From Thalassospira xiamenensis M-5 = DSM 17429 (lineage in GTDB: Bacteria; Pseudomonadota; Alphaproteobacteria; Rhodospirillales; Thalassospiraceae): 64,000 bases of DNA. The notes under the pieces were generated by a model. That model was not told the origin of the DNA. It searched no databases and saw nothing but the letters and a program-made list of their open reading frames with translations. This document shows, in pieces, positions 55,595 through 64,000 of the stretch. Location: contig NZ_CP004388.1 in assembly GCF_000300235.2 (NCBI RefSeq), positions 4,348,001-4,412,000 on the forward strand, in the 5' to 3' direction. The stretch's first letter is position 1, and each line of letters opens with the position of its first letter. The position numbers and the translations under genes are program-made.

Positions 55595-56308
55595 TCATAC
55601 CTCTTCGTGCTTTAGCCAAAAGGCACCGGAAACCTTTGTTTCAATATAGGCGCGATGTGCAGCCAGTTCTTCGTCGCTGACGATATGGAGCCGTGGTTCA
55701 AGACGATTTTCCTTTGGCCCCACCACCATGCGCGGGGTATTCGCGGTCTCCTTTGCTTTGTCCTTGGCATTGGAATCAAGCAAAAGCCCATGTTGCCGCC
55801 CCCCCAGCAGTTCAAGATAAACCAGCGCCAACAGATCGGAATCGAGCAGTGCGCCGTGCAGGGTACGGTTCGAGTTATCGATCTTGAAACGACGACACAG
55901 CGCATCGAGGCTGACCGGAGAACCAGGGAATTTTTTGCGCGCCATCTGCACGGTGTCAATCGCGCGATTCATGTCAATTTTCGGCTTGCTCAGCCATTCA
56001 AGTTCTGCGTTCAGGAATTTCATATCGAACGCAGCGTTATGGATCACAAGAAGCGAATCATCGCCGATAAATTTGAGAAAATCATCGACAATTTCGGCAA
56101 AAACAGGCTGGTCTTTAAGGAAATCGTCACCGAGACCGTGAACGTCAAATGCCTCTTTTGGCATCGGACGCTGCGGATTGATATATTGGTGATATTGCTG
56201 TCCCGTCGGCATGTGATTGATCAACTCGATGCAACCGATTTCCACCAGACGATGGTCTGCATATGGATCAAGGCCGGTGGTTTCCGTATCAAGGACAATT
56301 TCACGCAT
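55595..56308 (-). CDS. dnaQ: DNA polymerase III epsilon subunit (proofreading exonuclease)
   Basis: A 237-residue DEDD-type 3'-5' exonuclease. Exo I is DTETTGLDP (D7, E9), Exo II is in [13 protein letters not shown], and Exo III in [15 protein letters not shown]. The C-terminal ~60 residues bind the polymerase alpha subunit. I chose the ATG at 56308, which overlaps the coaE stop by eight bases; an earlier TTG at 56335 would add nine residues. This tight coaE-dnaQ pairing is common in alphaproteobacteria. Confidence 0.96.
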   Translation of the reverse strand: MREIVLDTETTGLDPYADHRLVEIGCIELINHMPTGQQYHQYINPQRPMPKEAFDVHGLGDDFLKDQPVFAEIVDDFLKFIGDDSLLVIHNAAFDMKFLNAELEWLSKPKIDMNRAIDTVQMARKKFPGSPVSLDALCRRFKIDNSNRTLHGALLDSDLLALVYLELLGGRQHGLLLDSNAKDKAKETANTPRMVVGPKENRLEPRLHIVSDEELAAHRAYIETKVSGAFWLKHEEV

Positions 56309-56903
56309 GTCGGGTCCGATTTTCCAGTTGGTCAACGATGCTCCGTATCGTAGCGAAAGTTACCGCCCGCCCCAAGCCTGTCGGGATGATAAAATCGGCT
56401 TTGCGACGTTTTTCACGATCCGGCATCTGTTTGGCAAGAATGGCGGAAAATTTGGCCTCCGTCATCCCTAATCGCGCCATAACACGTTGGCGTTGAATGA
56501 ACTCCGGAGCTGATACTACCGCAACTTGATCGCAGCGTTTTTCGCCCGCCGTTTCAAACAGAAGCGGGATATCAAGCACAACCAATGATCTTTGCGCCAA
56601 ACGGTTCTGCCTTAGAAATCGGTTTTCGTCATCGCGAACCAGCGGGTGCAGAATGGCTTCAAGACATTTCAGCGCATCGGAATCGGCAAAAACGATTGGT
56701 CCGAGTATCTGGCGATCAATACGGCCGTCTTGCAGGACATCAGGGAATGCCGAAATGATCGGTTCAAATGCCGCCCCATCCGGTGCCATTAAATGATGGA
56801 CGCTGGCATCAGCATCGTGAACCGGCACACCGAGATAGCGGAACATCCCCGCCGCTGTCGATTTACCCATGCCGATGGACCCGGTCAGTCCCAAAATCAC
56901 CAT
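56301..56903 (-). CDS. coaE: dephospho-CoA kinase
   Basis: A 200-residue P-loop kinase for the last step of coenzyme A synthesis. The P-loop is [12 protein letters not shown] near the N-terminus, then [15 protein letters not shown] and [22 protein letters not shown]. Length is normal. It overlaps dnaQ by eight bases and follows aroE after 31 bases, in the run maf-aroE-coaE-dnaQ. Confidence 0.96.
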   Translation of the reverse strand: MVILGLTGSIGMGKSTAAGMFRYLGVPVHDADASVHHLMAPDGAAFEPIISAFPDVLQDGRIDRQILGPIVFADSDALKCLEAILHPLVRDDENRFLRQNRLAQRSLVVLDIPLLFETAGEKRCDQVAVVSAPEFIQRQRVMARLGMTEAKFSAILAKQMPDREKRRKADFIIPTGLGRAVTFATIRSIVDQLENRTRHA

Positions 56904-56934
56904 AATAAATAGTGTCCTGTGATCTTAATTCGGA

Positions 56935-57801
56935 TTAATCTGGCGAAAGCACGAATTCGCGAAGCTCTGGCGTAACCTCTGGATCAATCCCGAACCAGCG
57001 ATGGAAACCCGGTCGTGCCTGATGCAGCAACATGCCTAACCCGTCAACCACTTGATTGCCGCGTTTTTTGGCTTGTGCCAGCAGATCGGTTATCAGCGGT
57101 GCATAAACGATATCGGTAACAAGGGCTGTTTGCGGCAAACCTTCAAGATCGATTTCAAGTTTCGGCTGTCCAACCATGCCAAGGCTTGTGGTATTGACCA
57201 CAAGTGCCGCATCGGCAAGGCTTGTGGGATCAAGCGGCCAGTTCACAACATTTATCCGGGGATCATTAATCTCGGTCACCAGATCTTCAGCACGTTTGCG
57301 TGTACGATTGGCAATACGGATTTCGGGACTGCCTTCGTCAAGCATGGCAATCAAAACCGCGCGCGATGCCCCACCCGCACCCAACACCACCGCCGGACCA
57401 GACGCAAAATCGATATTCGGGGCTTCTTGGCGCAGGTTTTCGATAAAACCGAACCCATCGGTATTATCGCCCAGCATGCGGCCATCCTTGGCAAAGGTCA
57501 CAGTATTGACCGCTCCGATGCGACGCGCACGATCAGAGAGTTCGTCACATTCGGGCATCGCCATTTCCTTTTGCGGAATGGTGACATTGACCCCAGAAAA
57601 ACCCAGATTTCGCAAGGATTTCAGAGCATCCTGAAAATTATCCGGCTCTACCGGGAGCGGCATATAGCAACCGTCGATCCCGTATTTTGCCAGCCAGTAA
57701 CCGTGCAGACGCGGCGATTTCGAGTGCGATACCGGCCAGCCCATCACACCGGCAAGGCGCGAGGTACCCGACAGGGTTCGATAAGGGGTTCGCAAAGTCA
57801 T
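56935..57801 (-). CDS. aroE: shikimate dehydrogenase
   Basis: A 288-residue NADP enzyme of aromatic amino-acid synthesis. Substrate-binding GWPVSHSKSPRLHGYWLAKYGIDG, the catalytic lysine in VNVTIPQKEMAM and the aspartate in GDNTDGFGF are present. The NADP fold VLGAGGASRAVLIAML follows, and the C-terminal GLGMLLHQA is conserved. AGGAAA precedes the ATG at 57801; a start 23 codons earlier would overlap the maf gene. Confidence 0.96.
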   Translation of the reverse strand: MTLRTPYRTLSGTSRLAGVMGWPVSHSKSPRLHGYWLAKYGIDGCYMPLPVEPDNFQDALKSLRNLGFSGVNVTIPQKEMAMPECDELSDRARRIGAVNTVTFAKDGRMLGDNTDGFGFIENLRQEAPNIDFASGPAVVLGAGGASRAVLIAMLDEGSPEIRIANRTRKRAEDLVTEINDPRINVVNWPLDPTSLADAALVVNTTSLGMVGQPKLEIDLEGLPQTALVTDIVYAPLITDLLAQAKKRGNQVVDGLGMLLHQARPGFHRWFGIDPEVTPELREFVLSPD

Positions 57802-57832
57802 AATGAAGAATTTCCTGCCTGAATGTCTTTTA

Positions 57833-58429
57833 TTATGCCTTGAGAATTCCGTGATCACGCAAGAAGCCAATCAGCGGCAAAAGAGGCAGGCCCAGAACGG
57901 TAAAATAGTCACCGCGCACTTCGGTGAAAAGCTGCGCGCCAATACCTTCAAGCTGATAACCTCCAACACAGTCGTAAATGTCGTCGCCGGCGATATCAAG
58001 ATAGTCTTCGAGCCATTCATCCGTAAAGTTGCGCATGGTCAGATGGGCGGTATCGATGGTGCCCCAGATACGTGATCCTTCCTTATAGATCACAGCCGCC
58101 GAAACCAGTTGATGGGTTTTACCGCGAAGCGCCAGAAGCTGGGCACGGGTATTGTCGCGGTCACGCGGCTTGTCAAACCAGATCCCGTTGCATTCCAGCA
58201 TCTGATCGGCCGCTATAACGATACCATCGGGTTGCTGTCGATACATGCGCAATGCCTTCATTTCGGCGAGCGTTTCGGCGGCTTCGGCAGCACTGGCACC
58301 TTCGGCCTTCATTGATTGCTTGTAACCGTCTTCGTCGATCATGGAGGCAATTGCCTCGCAATCCACACCTGAATTTGTCAGCATGGAGTGGCGAGCTTTG
58401 CTGCTGGACGCCAGAATCAGTCTGGTCAT
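57833..58429 (-). CDS. maf: Maf-family nucleoside triphosphate pyrophosphatase
   Basis: A 198-residue Maf protein that hydrolyses nucleotides such as dTTP/UTP or modified nucleotides to prevent misincorporation. The family start LILASSSKARHSMLTNSGV (SxxRxxLL-type loop), then VIAADQML and the KPRDRDNTRAQLLALRGKTHQLVSAAVI region, are present. The C-terminal YDCVGGYQLEGIGAQLF is typical. The second active-site aspartate lies in AADQM. Alternative names are yhdE-like. It sits between ppsR and aroE on the same strand. Confidence 0.92.
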   Translation of the reverse strand: MTRLILASSSKARHSMLTNSGVDCEAIASMIDEDGYKQSMKAEGASAAEAAETLAEMKALRMYRQQPDGIVIAADQMLECNGIWFDKPRDRDNTRAQLLALRGKTHQLVSAAVIYKEGSRIWGTIDTAHLTMRNFTDEWLEDYLDIAGDDIYDCVGGYQLEGIGAQLFTEVRGDYFTVLGLPLLPLIGFLRDHGILKA

Positions 58430-58473
58430 GTATCGGTATCCTGTGATTTGCTCATGTCTTTGAATTAATCGAA

Positions 58474-59298
58474 TTAATGACCGCGCCGGTCATACATGGT
58501 CGATAGAATGATCGCCGCAGTTTCTTCGATGGATCGTCTGGTGACGTTGATAATCTTCCAGCTGCGATCAGTAAAATAACGGCGTGCCTGATGGACTTCG
58601 TTTCGCACCGCAACCGGGTCAACGTAATCTCCACCCTCGCCGCGCTCGATCTGGCGCAGTCGATTTTTGCGGATCGATACCAGTTGATCAACATCCTTGA
58701 TCAGGCCAACAACCAGCGGATTTTTCAGCTTGTCGAGTTCCGGGGGCAACGGGCACCCCGGCACAAACGGCACATTGGCGGTTTTGATGCCACGATTTGC
58801 CAGATAGACGGAGGTCGGTGTCTTTGACGTACGCGAAACTCCGACAATAACGACATCGGCTTCTTCAAGATCCCATGTCGATTGCCCATCATCATGAGAC
58901 AGCGTGTAATCAATGGCTTCGATCCGGTTGAAATAATCTTCGTCCATTTTATGAAGGGCGCCGGTGCGGCCGCGTGATTGCTGTCCCAGATAACCGGCCA
59001 TCATGGTAATGGTATTATCAAGCACATGGCTGTGCGGTACCTGCAAACGGCGACAGCCTTCTTCGAGCTTGCGGCGAATATCCATATCGAAAACCGTATA
59101 AAGCACGATCCCGGGATTGCGTTCGATATCGGCAAGCACACGGGCAAGCTGCGCATCGGTTCGGATCAGCGACCAGACATGTTCATGGGCCCGAACATCG
59201 GGAAATTGTGCAATGCAGGCACGTGCCACCCCGTCAACGGTTTCACCGGTCGAGTCCGATACCAGATGGAGGTGAAAGATATTGTCGTCATCAATCAT
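58474..59298 (-). CDS. ppsR: pyruvate, phosphate/water dikinase regulatory protein (DUF299)
   Basis: A protein of about 274 residues. It is a bifunctional ADP-dependent kinase/Pi-dependent pyrophosphorylase that switches phosphoenolpyruvate synthase or PPDK on and off. The conserved FHLHLVSDSTGETVDGVARA start, LPPELDKLKNPLVVGLIKDVDQL and the P-loop-like VIVGVSRTSKTPTSVYLANRG are clear. I chose the ATG at 59298; one at 59322 would add eight residues, and neither has a clear Shine-Dalgarno. It is transcribed away from the origin region. Confidence 0.93.
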   Translation of the reverse strand: MIDDDNIFHLHLVSDSTGETVDGVARACIAQFPDVRAHEHVWSLIRTDAQLARVLADIERNPGIVLYTVFDMDIRRKLEEGCRRLQVPHSHVLDNTITMMAGYLGQQSRGRTGALHKMDEDYFNRIEAIDYTLSHDDGQSTWDLEEADVVIVGVSRTSKTPTSVYLANRGIKTANVPFVPGCPLPPELDKLKNPLVVGLIKDVDQLVSIRKNRLRQIERGEGGDYVDPVAVRNEVHQARRYFTDRSWKIINVTRRSIEETAAIILSTMYDRRGH

Positions 59299-59424
59299 TG
59301 CAGACCCGCAATTTTCCAGCATTTCATATTACTTAACCGAAACCCGGTGTTCGATATTTCGATCATCTGCCATATGTCAGGGCACTGCAATCCCAACCAT
59401 AAATTAAACTGACGGAGTCGGGCC

Positions 59425-59443
59425 TGTGGATAATTGTGGATAA
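59425..59443 (-). promoter_or_regulatory. tandem DnaA boxes in oriC
   Basis: Two copies of TGTGGATAA (59425-59433 and 59435-59443) sit in direct repeat with one base between them. They are bracketed by the inverted repeat GGAGTCG (59414-59420) and CGACTCC (59450-59456), each arm carrying a GANTC site. Confidence 0.9.
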
Positions 59444-59465
59444 CGGGGGCGACTCCGGCCAAATT

Positions 59466-59474
59466 TTTTCCACA
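59466..59474 (+). promoter_or_regulatory. DnaA box in oriC
   Basis: TTTTCCACA matches the relaxed DnaA-box consensus TTWTNCACA. Confidence 0.75.
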
Positions 59475-59703
59475 GATTTTATCCTGCACGTCATACAAAA
59501 TTTCTCAATGCATTCGTCCCACGGGGGATAAGCGGAAAATTTTTTCCCTAATAGCAGGGATAACAGGGCGAAAACCAGATTAATCCCCGCTATCCCCATT
59601 ATTCAAAAACGGCTTTTCCCAAGCTCATCCTTGGGAGTCGTTCGGATTCGTCCCCAGTTTTCCCCAAGACCGTTTGAGATGAATCATTTTTCCCGAGTCG
59701 CAA

Positions 59704-59745
59704 TGTGGATAAACTGTGCACCAAATTTGATCCCCGTTATCCACA
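59704..59745. promoter_or_regulatory. pair of inverted DnaA boxes in oriC
   Basis: TGTGGATAA (59704-59712) and TTATCCACA (59737-59745) face each other 24 bases apart, just before the AT-rich stretch that could be the unwinding element. Confidence 0.85.
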
Positions 59746-59964
59746 GGTAACCACTAACAAACAACATCCTTTTTTATTAAAGAAGGTTTTGTTAGAGACA
59801 CGGTGGAAAAACGGCTTGGAAAGGCTTCAGGACACAATTAACGGGTCAGGAACCGGGAACCAGACATAAGCGCCAGATCATCGTGTCTGACAAAAGGATC
59901 GGGACTATCATACCCGGAAACAGCCCGTTGAAAGGCAGTTACCGGCAGTCAAACAGGAAACGTC

Positions 59965-61002
59965 ATGCCAAAACCAAACAAGACCTTTTTGCGCGCCCTT
60001 GCCGGTGAAACATTGCCGGTACCTCCCATCTGGCTCATGCGCCAGGCGGGTCGCTATCTTCCGGAATATCGCGCAACACGGTCCGAAGCAGGTTCGTTCC
60101 TCGATCTTTGCTATAATCCTGATCTTGCGTGTGAAGTTACCTTGCAGCCGTTGCGGCGCTATGACTTCGATGCGGCTATTCTGTTCTCCGATATCCTCGT
60201 CATACCACAGGCACTTGGACAGCATTTGGCTTTCAAGCAAGGTGAAGGCCCGCAGCTTGAAGCCATTAGAGATGCTTCGGGACTTGGCATCCTAAATGTT
60301 GATCATATCCATGACACACTGGGGCCGGTTTACGAGACGGTTGCAAAGCTCTCTGCATCCATTCCGTCTCATACCTCTCTCATTGGTTTTGCAGGGGCAC
60401 CTTGGACGGTTGCGACCTATATGGTTGAAGGAAAGGGCAGCAAGGATTTTGCCAATATTCGCCGCTTTGCTTATGGCGATCCAGACGGGTTTTCACGTCT
60501 GATAGAAATCCTGGTCGAAGCCACCACGCAATATCTGCTAAAACAGGTTGAAGCAGGTGCGGAATGCATTCAGCTTTTTGAAACCTGGGGCGGAGTACTG
60601 TCGGAAAACGGGTTTGAACGCTGGGTGATCGAACCGACCAAAAAGATTGTCGCAAATCTTAAGGCGGTACATCCGGATTTGCCTGTGATTGGCTTCCCAA
60701 GGGGTGCTGGCTTGCATCTGATCGACTTCAAACAGCAGACTGGTGTCGATGCCGTTGGTCTTGATAGTGGTGTTCCTTTGAAATGGGTTGCGAAAAAACT
60801 TCAGCCATTGGGCCCGGTGCAGGGTAATCTTGATCCGATGTATCTGATTACCGGTGGGGACGAAATGATTGATGAAACCCGCCGTATCCTAGATGTGCTG
60901 CGTGATGGTCCGTTCATTTTCAATCTTGGACACGGGATTACCCCGGAAACATCGCCGGAAAATGTCGGCAAGCTGGTCGATTTTATTCGAAATTATCGCT
61001 GA
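59965..61002 (+). CDS. hemE: uroporphyrinogen decarboxylase
   Basis: A 345-residue enzyme that decarboxylates uroporphyrinogen III to coproporphyrinogen III in haem synthesis. The signature [17 protein letters not shown] is at about residues 22-38, with [30 protein letters not shown] and [17 protein letters not shown] following. AGGAAAC precedes the ATG. It begins next to the putative origin and is followed by hemH and hemJ on the same strand. Confidence 0.97.
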   Translation: MPKPNKTFLRALAGETLPVPPIWLMRQAGRYLPEYRATRSEAGSFLDLCYNPDLACEVTLQPLRRYDFDAAILFSDILVIPQALGQHLAFKQGEGPQLEAIRDASGLGILNVDHIHDTLGPVYETVAKLSASIPSHTSLIGFAGAPWTVATYMVEGKGSKDFANIRRFAYGDPDGFSRLIEILVEATTQYLLKQVEAGAECIQLFETWGGVLSENGFERWVIEPTKKIVANLKAVHPDLPVIGFPRGAGLHLIDFKQQTGVDAVGLDSGVPLKWVAKKLQPLGPVQGNLDPMYLITGGDEMIDETRRILDVLRDGPFIFNLGHGITPETSPENVGKLVDFIRNYR

Positions 61003-61180
61003 TAATTGAAATCGATCAAATCGATTAAAAAATTCAATGCGTAAAATGGTTTAAACCCGTTGCACTTCGATACTGATTGGCCATTATAATCGGCAGGATC
61101 AAAAGAAGTGGGACGGGTTTATCCAGACAAAACTTCCGGGATGAACCGGACAGTTTCAAAACGCCATGAAGGATATGCCG

Positions 61181-62293
61181 ATGTCCGAACTAAAGCGTAA
61201 AAAACGCGCGATCATTCTTTTCAATCTGGGCGGCCCGGATGGCCCGGATGCGGTTAAGCCGTTTCTTTTCAATCTCTTTAATGATCCGGCGATTATTAGC
61301 CTGCCCAATCCGTTCCGGTATTTTCTGGCAAAGCTTATTTCATCGCGCCGCGCACCGATTGCGCGCGAGATCTATAACCATATCGGCGGAAAATCGCCGC
61401 TGCTGGAATTGACTAAGGATCAGGCGGATGCGCTTGAAACAGCGCTTAACGGGCTTGATGACGGCTATGAAAATCGCTGTTTCATTGCCATGCGTTACTG
61501 GAAACCGTTTGCCGATGAAAGTGCGGCCGCGGTTAAGGCATGGGGTGCGGATGAACAGATTTTGTTGCCGCTTTATCCGCAATTTTCAACAACCACCAGC
61601 GGATCCTCGGTCAAGGACTGGAAACGGGCCTGTCACAAGGTTGGCCTTGCGGCGCCGATCAAAACCGCGTGTTGTTATCCAACCAATCCTGGCTTTATTG
61701 ATGCATCGGCTGAAATGGTTAAGGCCGGGTATGAAAATGCCCTGAAAAAGGCTGCCGATCTTGGTGTTGGCAAGCCACGCCTGCTGTTTTCTGCCCATGG
61801 TGTGCCTAAGGCAGTGATTACCAAACGTGCTGATCCATATCAGTCGCAGATTGAAAAATCAGCACAAGCCGTGGTCGACAAGATGGCAATTGCCGATCTG
61901 GATTGGCTTGTGTGCTATCAAAGCCGTGTAGGGCCGATGGAATGGATTGGCCCGTCGACCGAGCATGAAATTGAACGTGCCGGCAAGGATGGCGTACCAT
62001 TGGTGATTGTTCCGATTGCCTTTGTTACCGAGCATTCCGAAACGCTGGTCGAGCTGGACATTGAATATCGCGAAATTGCCGATGAGCTGAAAATCCCGGT
62101 TTACGAACGTGTTCGGACGGTTTGTTCGCATCCGCTGTTTATCAGTGGCTTGGTTGATGTGGTCAACGAAACCCAGCAGGAACTTGATCAGAACGGACCC
62201 GATGATTACGCGGTGGAAACGCGTGGCTGGTGGTGCCCGGATGAACATAGCTGTGCGGTGGCCAAACAGCCGATGGGTGCGGGCCCTGCCTGA
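61181..62293 (+). CDS. hemH: ferrochelatase
   Basis: A 370-residue enzyme that inserts ferrous iron into protoporphyrin IX. Conserved segments are AIILFNLGGPDGPDAVKPFLFNLF, FSAHGVPKAV (catalytic His) and VIVPIAFVTEHSETLVELDIEYRE. The Cys-containing tail (RGWWCPDEHSCAV) could hold a 2Fe-2S cluster, as in some alphaproteobacterial enzymes. I chose the ATG at 61181 because AAGGAT lies seven bases upstream; the ATGs at 61166 and 61175 overlap that site. Confidence 0.95.
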   Translation: MSELKRKKRAIILFNLGGPDGPDAVKPFLFNLFNDPAIISLPNPFRYFLAKLISSRRAPIAREIYNHIGGKSPLLELTKDQADALETALNGLDDGYENRCFIAMRYWKPFADESAAAVKAWGADEQILLPLYPQFSTTTSGSSVKDWKRACHKVGLAAPIKTACCYPTNPGFIDASAEMVKAGYENALKKAADLGVGKPRLLFSAHGVPKAVITKRADPYQSQIEKSAQAVVDKMAIADLDWLVCYQSRVGPMEWIGPSTEHEIERAGKDGVPLVIVPIAFVTEHSETLVELDIEYREIADELKIPVYERVRTVCSHPLFISGLVDVVNETQQELDQNGPDDYAVETRGWWCPDEHSCAVAKQPMGAGPA

Positions 62294-62384
62294 TTATATT
62301 GCTGATCGGGGAATTTGACGTTTATCCTGTTTGAAACAAACAATATCGATTGCCAGTGCCCCGAATCGACCAGAAGAGAGAGAC

Positions 62385-62813
62385 ATGGATACCTACAGCG
62401 TTATCAAATCCCTGCATGTCATCAGCATTATTGCCTGGATGGCAGGGCTTTTGTATCTGCCGCGGCTTTTTGTCTATCACTGCGAAGTGACACCGGGTTC
62501 GGAAGCCAGCGAGAAGTTCAAGATCATGGAACGCCGGTTGCTGCGCGCGATCATGAATCCGGCGATGATTGCATCGTGGATTTTCGGCGGTTATCTGATC
62601 CATGCAGCCGGTGTGATGACCGAGGGATGGTTCCACGTCAAATTGCTGTGCGTAGTGCTGATGACCGGGATGCATATGATGATGGCGCGCTATCGCCGTA
62701 TGTTTGACGCCGATGCAAACACCAAGTCCCAGAAGTTCTTCAGAATTTTGAACGAGGGACCAACCATCCTGATGGTGATTATCGTCTTTATGGTCATTGC
62801 CCGCCCGTTCTGA
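62385..62813 (+). CDS. hemJ: protoporphyrinogen oxidase HemJ
   Basis: A 142-residue membrane protein with about four transmembrane helices. The HemJ family features are SVIKSLHVISIIAWMAGLLYLPRLFVYH (conserved His in the first helix and the LYLPRLFVYH motif) and FHVKLLCVVLMTGMHMMMARYRR with further His residues. It oxidises protoporphyrinogen IX before HemH acts. GAGAGA precedes the ATG at 62385; an upstream frame adds 18 polar residues. It ends at a terminator facing secB. Confidence 0.93.
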   Translation: MDTYSVIKSLHVISIIAWMAGLLYLPRLFVYHCEVTPGSEASEKFKIMERRLLRAIMNPAMIASWIFGGYLIHAAGVMTEGWFHVKLLCVVLMTGMHMMMARYRRMFDADANTKSQKFFRILNEGPTILMVIIVFMVIARPF

Positions 62814-62872
62814 TCCGGATGATTTCAGGGTGATTTATCGATCATTTGAAAATCATTTCGATATTAAAATAA

Positions 62873-62897
62873 AAAGGCCGCCCGTTTGGCGGCCTTT
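62873..62897. terminator. bidirectional terminator between hemJ and secB
   Basis: A perfect ten-base stem AAAGGCCGCC / GGCGGCCTTT with a five-base loop. It is followed by a T-rich tail on the plus strand and preceded by A-rich sequence on the minus-strand side. Confidence 0.92.
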
Positions 62898-62934
62898 GTT
62901 TTGGTATCGTATCAAATTGACTCAAAGCAGGAAA

Positions 62935-63429
62935 TCAGGCGTTGCCCGCAGGCTGACCTTCCATCTGTTTGGCGAATTTCTTGCGGAAAAGATCAGCAAA
63001 ATCAATCTGCTGCATCATCAACGGCGGGAAGCCACCATCGGCTGTCAGGTCAGAGATGATTTTGCGGACATACGGGAACAGCATACGTGGAACTTCAATC
63101 AGAAGAACCGGCAAACGATGTTCGTCAGCCACATTAAGCGTCACGACGGCACCATAGTGAAGTTCGGCGATGAAGGCGACTTTGTCGGCAACGTCGGCTT
63201 TGACGTTGATCTTTACGGTGACTTCGTGAAGTTTCTGGTCTTGGGTCGTGCGCGCCTCGACATCGACATCGATGTTGATTTTCGGCTGCTGTTGCAGGGC
63301 TACGCTTTCCGGTGCATTCGGATTTTCGAAGGAAAGATCCTTGATGTACTGGGTATGGATCGTGATCGGGTTGCCAGTCGGCTTCTGTTCTTCGCCGCCC
63401 TGCGCTGCACCGGTGGTGTTCTCGGCCAT
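62935..63429 (-). CDS. secB: protein-export chaperone SecB
   Basis: A 164-residue tetrameric chaperone that keeps preproteins unfolded for SecA. The family segments IHTQYIKDLSFENPNAPESV, INIDVDVEARTTQDQKLHEVTVKINVKA, VLLIEVPRMLFPYVRKIISDLTADGGFPPLMMQQIDFADLF are all present. The N-terminal 20 residues are polar and variable. It is transcribed towards hemJ. Confidence 0.96.
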   Translation of the reverse strand: MAENTTGAAQGGEEQKPTGNPITIHTQYIKDLSFENPNAPESVALQQQPKINIDVDVEARTTQDQKLHEVTVKINVKADVADKVAFIAELHYGAVVTLNVADEHRLPVLLIEVPRMLFPYVRKIISDLTADGGFPPLMMQQIDFADLFRKKFAKQMEGQPAGNA

Positions 63430-63813
63430 TAAAGTATAACTCCCTTAAATCTCGGTCTTGATCAGAAACAAGCCGTTCAGAACGTATCTGCCAGGGCATT
63501 GGCAGCATGGTCAGATGTTCTGAAACTGGCTGATATGCTTGTTTCTGACGCCGCAACCTTGCGGCATGTCCTTTCATGGCCTAGCATGTCTTCTGGATAC
63601 GGGCAAGAAAATCGCCGTAACATCCGGCCTAGGTCACAAATGGCGCAAGAAGGCCACTTTCGGTGTGATCGGCAGTAGGTAGCCAAGCCTTGCAGAATGT
63701 CGCGCAAGACGTCGAATAGCCGCCAAAACGACAACAGGTCCCAGCGCGTGGTCAAAGTCCTGTCGGGAACGATCGATGTGATCGGTTATGCCAAACGTGG
63801 CGAAGAATTGTCG
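63430..63813. other. gene-free stretch between secB and fxsA
   Basis: About 385 bases. Only short frames without recognisable products are open. I see no T-run hairpin or repeat. It presumably holds the secB promoter. Confidence 0.5.
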
Positions 63814-64000
63814 TTATGAATTCTTGGGCGGCAGATTGCGGGGATCATCGTCATTTCTGCTGTGATCGGTTGTATCCCTGCTTTCGCCATTACCATTGGT
63901 GGGACTGACATTTTCGAAATCACCATCAATGATCGGTCCAGTACCCGGACGCCGTCCGCAGCCAGCAGAAGTACCGTCCGACGACGAGCTCTCATTGCCA
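63814..64000 (-). CDS. fxsA: C-terminal end of an FxsA-family membrane protein (partial)
   Basis: The last 61 residues of a protein entering from the right edge. The GTGPIIDGDFENVSP segment followed by a long Asn/Asp/Ser-rich tail resembles the cytoplasmic C-terminus of FxsA proteins (G-x-I-x-G-E/D-F motif). FxsA commonly neighbours secB in alphaproteobacteria. The transmembrane part lies outside the window, so the assignment rests on the tail and on position. Confidence 0.6.
   Translation of the reverse strand, partial: GNESSSSDGTSAGCGRRPGTGPIIDGDFENVSPTNGNGESRDTTDHSRNDDDPRNLPPKNS

Larger units (their letters stand above)
59299..59964. other. oriC: putative chromosomal replication origin (oriC)
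   Basis: A gene-free region of about 650 bases between divergent ppsR and hemE. It has five DnaA-box matches (TGTGGATAA at 59425, 59435 and 59704; TTTTCCACA at 59466; TTATCCACA at 59737) and six GANTC sites between 59415 and 59699. An AT-rich stretch at about 59746-59800 is a candidate unwinding element. In Caulobacter and Rickettsia the origin is also next to hemE. The nearby parABS locus supports the assignment. Confidence 0.85.

Noticed and set aside
59555-59572. Sequence in the origin resembling part of the I-SceI recognition site
   Set aside because: Only a partial match in a region rich in GGGATAA-like DnaA-related motifs; coincidence is more likely.
1-64000. tRNA, rRNA, CRISPR, insertion sequence or prophage features
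   Set aside because: No cloverleaf-like sequences, regular repeats, transposase or phage genes were recognised on either strand.

Overview
The window looks like a chromosome segment around the replication origin of a free-living, motile, heterotrophic alphaproteobacterium. The gene content and order (mutS-glnD-murJ-trpS; lptE-holA; parB-parA-rsmG-mnmG-mnmE; secB, dnaQ, coaE, aroE, maf and ppsR facing hemE-hemH-hemJ) fit the Rhodospirillales. The porin and lipoprotein content fits a marine Thalassospira-like organism, but the genus is my inference. I saw no rRNA, tRNA, insertion sequence, prophage or CRISPR array.

Left part (1-29.4 kb): mostly housekeeping with scattered accessory genes. It holds an ABM-domain protein, an EamA exporter divergent from a LysR regulator, galE, a family 2 glycosyltransferase, pyrophosphatase, an L,D-transpeptidase, a DUF2333 protein, an Nfu iron-sulfur carrier, a Bax-like glucosaminidase, two related small lipoproteins, and the malic enzyme-phosphotransacetylase fusion. 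Then come mutS, glnD, murJ and trpS. These are followed by a long low-complexity protein of unknown function, ribA, an orphan OmpR-type regulator, the YggS PLP protein, a ThiE-like protein and a family 9 glycosyltransferase.

Middle (29.4-43 kb): three tandem paralogous porins with their own terminators. Two share a promoter/operator layout, and a candidate small RNA lies between porins 1 and 2. Next is an envelope/replication cluster (DUF3576 lipoprotein, an unrecognised gene, lptE, holA) convergent with parB-parA-rsmG-mnmG and mnmE. Four perfect parS sites and one near-match lie between 39.2 and 49.2 kb. ParB carries an unusual acidic tail.

Right part (43-64 kb): a 2Fe-2S ferredoxin, a DUF6489 protein, a YyaL-like protein, an O6-alkylguanine repair protein, quinone oxidoreductase, an HD hydrolase, rho and an NIT-domain chemoreceptor. 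Beyond these are an XRE regulator and an Smr protein, a decayed lutB/lutC remnant, a solute-binding protein, and the dnaQ-coaE-aroE-maf-ppsR run. Between ppsR and hemE is a gene-free region of about 0.65 kb with five DnaA boxes and six GANTC sites, which I read as oriC. The parABS system therefore sits about 10-20 kb from the origin. Haem genes (hemE, hemH, hemJ), secB and the 3' end of fxsA finish the window.
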